From Mucilaginibacter aquaedulcis (GTDB lineage Bacteria; Bacteroidota; Bacteroidia; Sphingobacteriales; Sphingobacteriaceae): a stretch of 64,000 nucleotides of DNA. Below, piece after piece: positions 39,940-49,298 of the stretch. Positions within the stretch are counted from its first letter, which is position 1; every line of letters begins with the position of its first letter. Made by a program: the position numbers and the translations under genes. The stretch spans positions 295,548 through 359,547 of the forward strand of contig NZ_JAUFPR010000004.1 of the NCBI RefSeq assembly GCF_030409325.1. The letters run 5' to 3'. Below the pieces are notes generated by a model. That model did not search any database. It was given only the letters and a program-made list of their open reading frames with translations, and had not been told where the DNA came from.

Positions 39940-42900
39940 ATGATAAATTTTGACAGAAAATCTGTAATGCCTCCGTGTGCGTGGCAAAAAACGATTAAAA
40001 TTATGAAGCTTGTTACCGTTTTACTCTTTGTAAGTGTAATGCATATACATGCTGCGGTTTACTCACAAAATGTTTACAACTTTAATGTAAACAATGTCTC
40101 GGTTAAGCAAATGTTTAAGCAGATAGAAAAAAACAGCAAATTCACTGTTTTTTACAGGCTTGACCAAGTAAACGTAGATAAAAAGATCAATGTAGAGCTG
40201 CAGGATGCCACCATTGAAACGGTGATGAAAAATATACTCCAAAATCAGCAGCTCACCTTCCAGGTGGTTGATGATATCATTGTAGTAAAACCAGCCGATG
40301 GTGTTTTGATTGCCACACTTACCGTGACCGGCGCAATTAAAGACGCAAAAGGTACACCCCTGCCAGGCGTAAGTGTAAAACTGGTTGGCAGCTCATTAGG
40401 TACAACAACTGATGTTAACGGAAAGTACAGCCTTACCCTTCCGGATGGTAATGGTACACTTGAATTTTCCTTTTTAGGGTTTACATCGCAAAGAGTAGCC
40501 GTTAACGGCAAAACAAATATCAACGTAACCTTACTCGAAGAAGCCAAAGGCTTAAATGAAGTAGTTGTTGTTGGTTACTCCTCACAAAAGAAGAAGGATT
40601 TGACAGGCGCTATATCTGTAGTTGATGTGCAGGCCCTGAACAAACAGGCCTCTGGCTCTGTTAACAGCCAGTTACAAGGCCAGGCCTCTGGTGTTACCGT
40701 TATAGGATCGGGCCAGCCAGGCGCCGAGCCTCAGGTACGCATCCGTGGTTTTAACTCGTTCGGCAATAATGATCCGCTGTATGTTGTTGATGGTATCCCT
40801 ACTCAGGATATCAGCACCCTTAACCCAAATGATATTGAAAACTTCCAGATATTAAAGGATGCCAGCTCGGCTTCTATATATGGTGCCCGTGCATCAAACG
40901 GTGTAATTATTATCACTACCAAAAAGGGTAAAGGCAAAGTAACTATACAATATGATGCTTATTATGGCCGTCAGGTACCTAAAGGAGGCAATGTATGGCA
41001 CACCCTAAATCCGCAGGAAACTGCCGATCTGAAACACCTTGCCTTGGTTAACTCTGGCGTTACCGATTTTCAGGATGATCAATATAACCCCAGTGGTGAT
41101 GGCTCAACATTTACCCTGCCTGATTATATTTCACCGTCTGGTGCAAAAAATGGCGACCCATCTACCGATCCTGCTTTATATTATGTAAATCCATTTTATA
41201 CCAACTCTGATGATTATAACAGCTTTTACCGCATAACAAAAGCCAACAAAGCCGGAACAGACTGGTATCATGAAATATTTAAAACTGCTCCTATAACCAG
41301 CCATAATCTGGCTGTAAGCTCCGGCAACGAGCAAGGCAACTACTTATTTTCATTAAATTACTTTAATCAACGCGGTACCCTGATCAATACATACGAAAAA
41401 AGGTATACCATCCGCGCTAACAGCCAACACAATTTTAACAAAAACATACGCATTGGTGAAAATTTGGCCTATTCAGTTGTAGACAACCCTCAGGTTGGTT
41501 TTAATAATGGCGACGCGGTAATAGCACATGCTTTCAGGGAAATGCCTATTATTCCTGTTTACGATATCAAAGGCAACTATGGCGGCGACAATGGCTCCGG
41601 TCTTGGCGATTCATTTAACCCGGTAGCTATACAACAACGCACAAGAAACAACAAATCACTGGCTTACCGTTTATTCGGAAATGCTTTTGCCGAAGTTGAT
41701 TTCCTACACGATTTCACCATCCGCACCAGTTTTGGCGGCGAAACCGCATCAGGCGCATCTCATAGCTTTCAATATCCGCAATATGAAAACGTAGAAAACT
41801 CACAAACCAACCAGTATAACGAAGATTCGTACAGCAACTGGAACTGGACATGGACCAATACTTTAGCTTATCATAAAACTCTTGGCAAGCATGACATTAA
41901 GGTTTTGGTTGGTTCCGAATCGAACCAAAGCTACACCAGCAACCTGGGTGGCGCAAGGCAAGGCTATTTCAGTTTCGATCCTAACTACACCGACTTGAGC
42001 ACCGGCGACGTAGGCAGCGCAAGTAATTACAGCTATCGCGGCGAATCGTCACTGTTCTCTTTATTTGCAAGGGCCGATTATATCTTCAACGATAAGTACC
42101 TGTTCAATGCTACGATCCGCCGTGATGGTGCATCCAACTTTTCTGCAGTACATCAATATGGCTGGTTCCCGGCTTTCAGTGCAGGCTGGAGAATATCACA
42201 GGAAAGCTTCCTGAAAGGCGCCACATGGCTTACCGATTTGAAAATACGTGGTGGCTACGGCATTATGGGCAACCAACTTAACGTAACCTCATCAAACAGG
42301 TTTGATGCATTTAGCAGCGCCGTAGGGCAATCATACTACGCTTTAAACGGCGGTAACAGCGTTGTGGCTGGTTTCTATCAATCGCAAATCGGAAACCCTA
42401 ACGCCAAATGGGAAAAAGATGCCAATACCAACATAGGTTTTGATGCATCCCTATTTAATAGCGCTATAACCATTACTGCCGATTACTATCGTAAAGATAT
42501 CCGCGACCTGTTATACAATCCTGAAGTTTTAGGAACCATCGGCAACGGTACTGTACCTTATGTAAACATTGCAAAAATGAAAACTGATGGTGTGGATCTT
42601 ACCATCGCCTCTAACTTTAAAGTAAATCAGGTAGGATTCAACGCATCATTTAACTTAACCACATTCAGCAATAAAATAACCAAGGTATCAAATGATGCCA
42701 ACTATTTTGACAGCGACAACACCAGGGGTTTTGATGTTGGCTTTGTACGCAACCAGGTAGGCCATTCATATGGTGAGTTTTATGGCTATAAAGTAACCGG
42801 GTTCTGGAATTCTCAACAGGAGATAGATGCAGCTAATGCCAAAGTACAACAGGCTTCAGGCGATCCTAACTCTACCTACCAAACAGACGTAGCCGTGGGC

Positions 42901-43491
42901 CGTTTCAAATATGCCGATGTTAATGGCGATGGCAAGATCACCGATGCCGACAGAACTTTTATCGGCAACCCTAACCCTAAATTCTCAACAGGTTTAAACC
43001 TGGGTGTTAACTATGCCGGTTTTGATTTTAACGTATTGCTTTATGGTGTTTTTGGCAACAAGATATGGAACAACGTAAAACGCTGGAGAGATTTCTACTC
43101 TTCATTTGTAACCGCCAAAAGCCAAACCGCTCTTTACGATTCATGGACACCAACACACCAGAATGCAAAAGCGCCAATTCAGGAAATCAATTCATCATTT
43201 AGCAGTAACGCACAGCCAAACTCTTACTTTGTTGAAAACGGTGCCTACGTACGCGCCCGTAATGCTCAGTTAGGTTATACATTTTCGCCAAACGGTCTTA
43301 AAAAGTTAGGTATTCAAAAACTAAGGGTATACGTGTCCGGAACCAACTTGTTTACCATTACCGGATATTCTGGTGTAGATCCGGAACTGCAGGGACAGCC
43401 TGACAGCCAGGGACACACCACCTTTGGAATTGACGAAGGTACCTATGCAAGTCCGCGTACTTTTTTATTAGGTGTTAATCTAACATTATAA
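39940..43491 (+). CDS. susC: SusC-family TonB-dependent receptor with STN signalling domain
   Basis: 1183-residue outer-membrane transporter. A signal region (to about 42) is followed by the STN domain (about 48-118), a carboxypeptidase-regulatory-like domain (about 128-205), the TonB box and plug (about 210-340: EVVVVGYSSQKKKDLTGA) and a SusC barrel. The STN domain is the part that signals to FecR, so the receptor is both transporter and signal input. It is followed after 22 nt by susD. The substrate is probably a glycan. Confidence 0.95.
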   Translation: MINFDRKSVMPPCAWQKTIKIMKLVTVLLFVSVMHIHAAVYSQNVYNFNVNNVSVKQMFKQIEKNSKFTVFYRLDQVNVDKKINVELQDATIETVMKNILQNQQLTFQVVDDIIVVKPADGVLIATLTVTGAIKDAKGTPLPGVSVKLVGSSLGTTTDVNGKYSLTLPDGNGTLEFSFLGFTSQRVAVNGKTNINVTLLEEAKGLNEVVVVGYSSQKKKDLTGAISVVDVQALNKQASGSVNSQLQGQASGVTVIGSGQPGAEPQVRIRGFNSFGNNDPLYVVDGIPTQDISTLNPNDIENFQILKDASSASIYGARASNGVIIITTKKGKGKVTIQYDAYYGRQVPKGGNVWHTLNPQETADLKHLALVNSGVTDFQDDQYNPSGDGSTFTLPDYISPSGAKNGDPSTDPALYYVNPFYTNSDDYNSFYRITKANKAGTDWYHEIFKTAPITSHNLAVSSGNEQGNYLFSLNYFNQRGTLINTYEKRYTIRANSQHNFNKNIRIGENLAYSVVDNPQVGFNNGDAVIAHAFREMPIIPVYDIKGNYGGDNGSGLGDSFNPVAIQQRTRNNKSLAYRLFGNAFAEVDFLHDFTIRTSFGGETASGASHSFQYPQYENVENSQTNQYNEDSYSNWNWTWTNTLAYHKTLGKHDIKVLVGSESNQSYTSNLGGARQGYFSFDPNYTDLSTGDVGSASNYSYRGESSLFSLFARADYIFNDKYLFNATIRRDGASNFSAVHQYGWFPAFSAGWRISQESFLKGATWLTDLKIRGGYGIMGNQLNVTSSNRFDAFSSAVGQSYYALNGGNSVVAGFYQSQIGNPNAKWEKDANTNIGFDASLFNSAITITADYYRKDIRDLLYNPEVLGTIGNGTVPYVNIAKMKTDGVDLTIASNFKVNQVGFNASFNLTTFSNKITKVSNDANYFDSDNTRGFDVGFVRNQVGHSYGEFYGYKVTGFWNSQQEIDAANAKVQQASGDPNSTYQTDVAVGRFKYADVNGDGKITDADRTFIGNPNPKFSTGLNLGVNYAGFDFNVLLYGVFGNKIWNNVKRWRDFYSSFVTAKSQTALYDSWTPTHQNAKAPIQEINSSFSSNAQPNSYFVENGAYVRARNAQLGYTFSPNGLKKLGIQKLRVYVSGTNLFTITGYSGVDPELQGQPDSQGHTTFGIDEGTYASPRTFLLGVNLTL

Positions 43492-43513
43492 TTAACCATT
43501 AAGCACGATTACA

Positions 43514-45283
43514 ATGAGAGCAAAAATATATATCACCCTAAGCATGGCGCTTGCCATAGCTATAAGTTCATGTAAAAAATCATTGGATAAGCCCTTGTTG
43601 GGCGCCTTAGAAACTCCCCTTCTGGAAACAAAGGATGGCGTTAACGGCCTGCTGATAGGCACTTATGCTGCCTTGGACGGCATGGCAGGCACATCGGCCA
43701 TTGGCGGGGGGAATCCCTGGGAAACCTCGCCTGACAACTGGGTTTTAGGTGGAGTGGCTGCAGGTGATGCCAACAAAGGCAGTATAGCGGGCGACGTATC
43801 TGAAATTGAGCCCATAATGCAGTTTTACAGCGACCCAACCAACGTTTTTTACAATAGTAAATGGAAGGCCGACTACGAGGGTATTTCAAGAGCAAATACT
43901 ACTATAAAGGTAGCGGCTAAAGTAACGGGCTTAACCGACGATGAAAAGGCAAACATTACTGGCCAGGCTCGTTTTTTAAGAGGACACTATTATTTTGATC
44001 TGAGAAAGATCTTTAAAAGCGTGCCTTATATTGACGAAACCACAACCAATTTTAATCAGCCAAACAATACTGATGTGTGGGCAAAAATTGAAGCTGATTT
44101 TGATTTTGCCTACCAAAACCTTCCTGGTACCCAAACAAGTGTAGGCATGGCCAATAAATGGGCGGCAGGCGCATACCTGGCTAAAACCTATTTGTACGAA
44201 CAAAAATACACCGAAGCAAAAACCGTGTTTGATGCTGTAATTTTAAACGGCCTTACCTCAAACGGCCTTAAATATGCTTTGAATGCTAAGTTTGATGACA
44301 ATTTTACACCAGAAACCGAAAATTCATCAGAAGCAGTATTTGCCATACAAATGGCTGCCAATGTTGACCCTGATGGCCCAACCAATGGCAACAATGGCGA
44401 TATGCTGAACTTTCCATACGGTACCAACAGCCCGTTTCCTTGCTGCGGTTTTTATCAGCCATCGGCAGATCTGGTAAACCACTTCCGTACAGATGCTACC
44501 GGCTTACCTTATCTTGATGATTTTAACAGTCACCCTATAAAAAATGATATGCATATATCATCGTCAACCGCATTTACGCCTGATGCAGGAAACATTGATC
44601 CGCGTTTGGATTGGACAGCTGGTCGCCGTGGAATACCTTACCTTGACTGGGGCGTACACCCTGGCGATTCATGGGTGCGTGACCAAAGTTATGCAGGCCC
44701 GTATTCGCCAATTAAAAATGTGTACTGGAATGCCACACAAGATGTTGATGGCGATCAGCACTCCTGGGCACCAGGGTCGGCCATTAACTACAATGTGATC
44801 CGCTTTGCCGATGTATTACTAATGGCAGCCGAAGTTGAGGCGCAGTTAGGCAACCTGGCAAAGGCTCAAACTTATGTAAACATGGTGCGTAACAGGGCTG
44901 CTAACCCTGCGGGTTGGGTTCATACTTACAAAGACCCTAAAAATCCAACAGGAGGCTTTACCAATACCCCGGCTGCCAATTACAAGGTTAGCCCATACCC
45001 AGGTGGTGCATTTTCAAGCCAGGCATTCGCTTTAAAGGCCATATACTTTGAGCGCAAAATTGAGCTGGCCATGGAAGGTCACCGCTTTTTTGATCTTGTT
45101 AGGTGGGGTACTGCCGAAACCGAGCTTAACGCTTATTTCAAATACCAAAACACCGTTACCACCGACCTGAGAAGCGGTAAATATGTAAAAGGGAAAAATG
45201 ATTATTTCCCAATACCGCAAAGGCAAATTGACTTGAGCGCAAGCGGCGGCAGCCCTGTGCTTAAACAAAATGCAGGGTACTAA
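43514..45283 (+). CDS. susD: SusD-family nutrient-binding lipoprotein
   Basis: 589-residue surface lipoprotein; the signal ends at ISSC (Cys20). It is the SusD/RagB lid that sits on SusC and binds the oligosaccharide. TPR-like helices run through the protein, and the C-terminal half has RFADVLLMAAEVEAQLG and the ending FFDLVRWGTAET common to the family. Paired with the upstream susC. No glycan-degrading enzyme is found next to it. Confidence 0.94.
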   Translation: MRAKIYITLSMALAIAISSCKKSLDKPLLGALETPLLETKDGVNGLLIGTYAALDGMAGTSAIGGGNPWETSPDNWVLGGVAAGDANKGSIAGDVSEIEPIMQFYSDPTNVFYNSKWKADYEGISRANTTIKVAAKVTGLTDDEKANITGQARFLRGHYYFDLRKIFKSVPYIDETTTNFNQPNNTDVWAKIEADFDFAYQNLPGTQTSVGMANKWAAGAYLAKTYLYEQKYTEAKTVFDAVILNGLTSNGLKYALNAKFDDNFTPETENSSEAVFAIQMAANVDPDGPTNGNNGDMLNFPYGTNSPFPCCGFYQPSADLVNHFRTDATGLPYLDDFNSHPIKNDMHISSSTAFTPDAGNIDPRLDWTAGRRGIPYLDWGVHPGDSWVRDQSYAGPYSPIKNVYWNATQDVDGDQHSWAPGSAINYNVIRFADVLLMAAEVEAQLGNLAKAQTYVNMVRNRAANPAGWVHTYKDPKNPTGGFTNTPAANYKVSPYPGGAFSSQAFALKAIYFERKIELAMEGHRFFDLVRWGTAETELNAYFKYQNTVTTDLRSGKYVKGKNDYFPIPQRQIDLSASGGSPVLKQNAGY

Positions 45284-45295
45284 ATAAATTTTATC

Positions 45296-45332
45296 AAAAA
45301 CATACCGGAACCAAGCGTTTCGGTATGTTTTT
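45296..45332 (+). terminator. intrinsic terminator of the SusCD operon
   Basis: AAAAACATACCG and CGGTATGTTTTT form a perfect 12-bp stem with a 13-nt loop, 12 nt after the susD stop codon. Ends with a T-run in the plus direction. Confidence 0.85.
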
Positions 45333-45393
45333 CAGTAGCTTTTTGCTTATCACGCTCCTGTTTTAAGCCGATCAAAACCAAACAAACCAATTT

Positions 45394-46524
45394 ATGAACA
45401 AATCATCAACACGATTTTTATCGTTGGATGTATTTCGTGGCATGACTATATGTTTCATGATCATTGTAAATACTCCCGGCAGCGGGGCGGCTGCCTTTTC
45501 GCCATTGGAGCATGCGGCCTGGCATGGCTTTACCCCTACCGATCTGGTATTTCCATCGTTTTTATTTGCGGTAGGTAATGCCATGAGCTTTTCTATGAAA
45601 AAATATCAGGAAATGGGCAGCGGAGCCGTTATGGGTAAAATATTCAAGCGCTCGCTGCTTATTTTTTTAATAGGTTACCTCATGTACTGGTTCCCTTTCT
45701 TTAATTTCAGCGGTGGTCATATATCCTTATTACCTATTGCCAATACACGTATCATGGGAGTTTTACAGCGCATAGCTTTATGCTATTGCTTTGCATCGCT
45801 CATGATCCATTTTTTATCAAAGCAATCTGTTATCATTTTATCAGTCCTGTTCTTATTTGGTTACTGGATACTACTACAGGTTTTCGGCAACCCGGCTGAT
45901 CCTTTGAGCATGACCGGTAACGCGGGAATATTTTTGGATAAATACATCCTCGGCGACAGTCACATGTACCACGGCGAGAAAATAGCTTTTGATCCTGAAG
46001 GTATCCTCAGCACTATTCCAGCCATTGTTAACGTGATTGTTGGTTACTACGCCGGCAAATTTATTCAACAAAAAGGCAAAGGCTATGATGTTATTGCCAA
46101 AATGCTGCTTACTGGCTGTTTCTTTATCTTTCTGGCTGTTTGCTGGAACATGGTATTCCCCATCAACAAAAAACTATGGACAAGTTCTTTTGTATTGGTT
46201 ACAACCGGGCTTGATCTAGTAATTTTGTCGTTCCTGATATATGCACTGGAAATTAACAGCTGGAATAAATGGAACTGGACCAGATTTTTCACCATCTTGG
46301 GAAAAAACCCATTACCGCTTTATATTTTATCTGAAATTCTGGTGATCCTGTTTTATATGCTTTCTGTACACGGAACATCTTTTTACGACTGGATAAATAC
46401 CTCGTTATACCAGGTAATTGCTCCGGGAGCTGTCGGATCATTATTATTTGCCATCAGTTATATGCTTATTTGCTGGCTTATTGGCTGGATACTCGACAAA
46501 AGAAAGATCTATATCAGGGTTTAA
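45394..46524 (+). CDS. NagX-like DUF5009 membrane acyltransferase-family protein
   Basis: 376-residue integral membrane protein of the COG4299/DUF5009 group, related to the heparan-alpha-glucosaminide acetyltransferase. The start RFLSLDVFRGMTICFMIIVN and the HGFTPTDLVFPSFLFAVGN loop are typical, and about ten TMs follow. Bacterial NagX genes sit beside N-acetylglucosamine loci, so the SusCD above may take up an amino-sugar glycan. The two genes are separated by a terminator, so linkage is by position only. Confidence 0.85.
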   Translation: MNKSSTRFLSLDVFRGMTICFMIIVNTPGSGAAAFSPLEHAAWHGFTPTDLVFPSFLFAVGNAMSFSMKKYQEMGSGAVMGKIFKRSLLIFLIGYLMYWFPFFNFSGGHISLLPIANTRIMGVLQRIALCYCFASLMIHFLSKQSVIILSVLFLFGYWILLQVFGNPADPLSMTGNAGIFLDKYILGDSHMYHGEKIAFDPEGILSTIPAIVNVIVGYYAGKFIQQKGKGYDVIAKMLLTGCFFIFLAVCWNMVFPINKKLWTSSFVLVTTGLDLVILSFLIYALEINSWNKWNWTRFFTILGKNPLPLYILSEILVILFYMLSVHGTSFYDWINTSLYQVIAPGAVGSLLFAISYMLICWLIGWILDKRKIYIRV

Positions 46525-46541
46525 ACTAATTGTGTAATAAG

Positions 46542-46578
46542 AAAAGCGCGGTCATTTACATGGCTGCGCTTTTTTTTG
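46542..46578 (+). terminator. intrinsic terminator of the NagX-like gene
   Basis: AAAAGCGCGGTCAT and ATGGCTGCGCTTTT pair with two G-T wobbles around a 4-nt loop and end in a run of T. It lies 18 nt after the stop codon. Confidence 0.85.
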
Positions 46579-46762
46579 TTTAAATTCCGTCCCGGCTAAG
46601 AAAAAATAACGCTTAAATATCGCAATATTTATGCACACTGCCATATAAAAATGTAAATTTTATTAAAACAGTTAAAAAAAATTGCTTTTTTATCAAAAAC
46701 ACTTCATAAATTACATTTTTTAAAATAACTGATTATTAATTTCTGCTTTTTTAAATTTTATC

Positions 46763-48223
46763 ATGGAGGAATCAGCTTATTTTGACAAATATGACCCAAT
46801 TAATGGCGTTTGGGACGAAATGTATGGCACAAATAGCAATATTCGCGACCATTATCGTAAAGTAATTGAATATATCTCAAAGGAATCGGCCGATGATCTG
46901 AACAAAAAGGAAGAATTGGCCAAGAGCCTCTTCATGAGTCAGGGTATTACCTTCACTGTTTACAACAGCGGCGAGGGTATTGAAAAGATATTTCCGTTCG
47001 ATATTATCCCCCGTATTATCACGGCCAGCGAATGGACATTTGTTGAGCGTGGAATTAAACAGCGGCTTACTGCCTTGAATCTTTTTCTGAAGGATATTTA
47101 CCACAACCAGTTTATTGTTAAGGATGGGATAGTACCTATTGATATTATTTACTCCTGCCCGCATTTTTTGCGGGAAATGTACCAGCTTAAAGTTCCGTTT
47201 GATATTTATATACACATATCAGGTATCGATTTGATCCGTGACGAGGACGGTACCTTTTATGTGCTGGAAGATAACCTGCGTACTCCATCAGGTGTGAGTT
47301 ATATGCTCGAGAACCGTGAGATCACTAAACGGCTATTCCCCGATCTGCTGCCTCAGTGCGGGGTTCGCAGCGTAACGGAGTACCCTACTATATTGTACAA
47401 AAATCTGCTGGCATTATCGCCAAGGCAAATATCAAACCCGACTATAGTGCTGCTTAGTCCGGGTATATATAACTCGGCTTATTTTGAGCACACCACCCTG
47501 GCCCGATTGATGGGTGTGGAGTTGGTTGAGGGTCGCGACCTGGTGGTTAACAATCACAAGGTATACATGAAAACCACTACCGGCCTTCAACAGGTTGATG
47601 TGATATACCGCCGTGTTGATGATGAATATCTCGACCCGCTGGTGTTTAACCCAGCAAGTATGCTGGGCGTGGCAGGTATCATGGGCGCTTATCGCAAGGG
47701 AAATGTTGCCATAGTGAACGCCATAGGTACCGGGGTTGCTGATGATAAAGCCGTTTATGTTTACGTGCCCGACATGATACGCTATTATCTTAACGAAGAA
47801 CCCATCCTTAAAAACGTACCCACGCATCAATTAGGTAACACTGACGAGCGGGAGCATGTGTTTAAAAACCTCAATAAAATGGTGGTTAAAAAAACCAACG
47901 GCAGCGGTGGCTATGGTATGCTGATGGGACACGCGGCATCTGAACAGGAAATTGACGATTACAAAAAGGAGATACTAAAAGACCCGCGCAATTTCATAGC
48001 TCAGCCAACCATAAGTCTTTCGGCGGCACCTTGTTATATGCAAGGCAGCTTAAAACCCCGCCGTATTGATCTCAGGCCCTATGCCTTGTACGGCCCCGAT
48101 GGTATTGAGATAGTTCCGGGCGGTTTAACCAGGGTTGCACTTAAAGAAGGCTCATTGGTAGTAAACAGTTCGCAGGGCGGCGGCAGTAAAGATACGTGGG
48201 TATTAAGCCCCCCGGCCCCCTAA
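46763..48223 (+). CDS. circularly permuted type-2 ATP-grasp protein
   Basis: 486-residue cytoplasmic protein of the circularly permuted ATP-grasp family (DUF404/407). VLEDNLRTPSGVSYMLENR, KKTNGSGGYGMLMG and the ending SSQGGGSKDTWVL are the family's acid pair, nucleotide-binding loop and C-terminal motif. With alpha-E and transglutaminase partners it is thought to make or modify a peptide, though no product is known. The final residues SPPAP and the stop codon come from a repeat element that follows. The spacer upstream (46579-46762) is AT-rich and shows no gene. Confidence 0.92.
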   Translation: MEESAYFDKYDPINGVWDEMYGTNSNIRDHYRKVIEYISKESADDLNKKEELAKSLFMSQGITFTVYNSGEGIEKIFPFDIIPRIITASEWTFVERGIKQRLTALNLFLKDIYHNQFIVKDGIVPIDIIYSCPHFLREMYQLKVPFDIYIHISGIDLIRDEDGTFYVLEDNLRTPSGVSYMLENREITKRLFPDLLPQCGVRSVTEYPTILYKNLLALSPRQISNPTIVLLSPGIYNSAYFEHTTLARLMGVELVEGRDLVVNNHKVYMKTTTGLQQVDVIYRRVDDEYLDPLVFNPASMLGVAGIMGAYRKGNVAIVNAIGTGVADDKAVYVYVPDMIRYYLNEEPILKNVPTHQLGNTDEREHVFKNLNKMVVKKTNGSGGYGMLMGHAASEQEIDDYKKEILKDPRNFIAQPTISLSAAPCYMQGSLKPRRIDLRPYALYGPDGIEIVPGGLTRVALKEGSLVVNSSQGGGSKDTWVLSPPAP

Positions 48224-48352
48224 AGGGGGAGCAACCGGATAAATTGAATATTTTATAATTAACAATACTTTAAATCTCCCGTATTGCCCCCTTCAGGGGG
48301 TTAGGGGCTAACAAATCAAGAAATTCCCCTTTTAGGGGGTTAGGGGGCCTAA
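48203..48352. repeat. CCCCTAAAGGGG inverted-repeat element filling the gap before the alpha-E gene
   Basis: The left arm is TTAAGCCCCCCGGCCCCCTA with AAGGGGGA after it; the right arm TCCCCTTTTAGGGGG plus TTAGGGGGCCTAA is its imperfect complement. An inner CCCCCTTCAGGGGGTTAGGGG copy adds a third piece. The element starts inside the last codons of the ATP-grasp gene, gives it its stop codon, and ends one base before the next ATG. Confidence 0.75.
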
Positions 48353-48353
48353 T

Positions 48354-49289
48354 ATGTTAAGCAGGGTAGCAGCAAGTTTTTATTGGTTAAGCCGTTATAT
48401 TGAGCGCAGCGATGGTATGCTGAGGATGCTCAAGATAAACTATGCCTCATCGCAGGATACCGTGCAGGAATTTACGTGGGAACCCGTGATCAGGATATTT
48501 GCGGGAGCCGAGCAGGCCGAGGCTGATAAATTACAGAACGATAGCCGGTCGGTTTTAAAATATATGGTAACGGGTAAAAACAACCCTAATTCCATATTAA
48601 ACATCATTACCCTGGCGCGCGAAAATGCCCGGGGCGTACAGGAGCACATCACCAAAGATTTATGGCAATGCCTGAACGAGTACTACCATACTGTAAAAGA
48701 TCCGCGTATTGAACGCTCATTGCAGCGTGAAGACCCGATAGGCATCTTGGATATTTTAATAAAACAGGTAATGCTTTACTATGGCACTGTTGAAATAACA
48801 ATGGAACGGGGCGAGGGGCGTAGCTTTATGAACATTGGTAAGTACCTGGAAAGGGCCATACAGTCGGTTGATATCCTGGATACCAAATTCAGTTCGGTAA
48901 GTGATAACCCCGACCTGCTGACGGATACAACCTACTGGAAACACTTGCTGCTTTCCTTAGGTGGGTACGAGCTTTACCTGAAAACCTATCGTGAAGGTTT
49001 TGAGGCCGAAAACATCCTTGAACAGGTAGTTTTGAACAATGACTTTCCGCGTTCGGTTATTTATTCGGTAAATAATATACAGCGCTATTTCGACAGGTTA
49101 AAGAACGACTCTAATGTTGATACTTACCGGGAAATGTCGTTCCAGATTGGGCGTTTACAAAGCCGTATCAAATACAGCTCGGTACGCAGTATCCGGCAGG
49201 AAGGCCTTCACGTGTTTCTTACCCAGATCAGGAACGAACTGTATGGCGTGGGTAACTCATTGAACGAGTATTATTTTGCAAACTCATAA
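48354..49289 (+). CDS. alpha-E domain protein
   Basis: 311-residue all-helical cytoplasmic protein of the alpha-E (DUF403) family. The start MLSRVAASFYWLSRYIERSD is the family signature. It is a conserved partner of the circularly permuted ATP-grasp enzyme and the transglutaminase-like protein; its own activity is not known. It precedes the transglutaminase gene by 9 nt. Confidence 0.92.
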   Translation: MLSRVAASFYWLSRYIERSDGMLRMLKINYASSQDTVQEFTWEPVIRIFAGAEQAEADKLQNDSRSVLKYMVTGKNNPNSILNIITLARENARGVQEHITKDLWQCLNEYYHTVKDPRIERSLQREDPIGILDILIKQVMLYYGTVEITMERGEGRSFMNIGKYLERAIQSVDILDTKFSSVSDNPDLLTDTTYWKHLLLSLGGYELYLKTYREGFEAENILEQVVLNNDFPRSVIYSVNNIQRYFDRLKNDSNVDTYREMSFQIGRLQSRIKYSSVRSIRQEGLHVFLTQIRNELYGVGNSLNEYYFANS

Positions 49290-49298
49290 TTTGAAATT

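Noticed and set aside
39940..46524. A complete polysaccharide utilisation locus
   Set aside because: No glycoside hydrolase, lyase, esterase or sulfatase accompanies the SusCD pair here, so only an uptake-like locus is supported.
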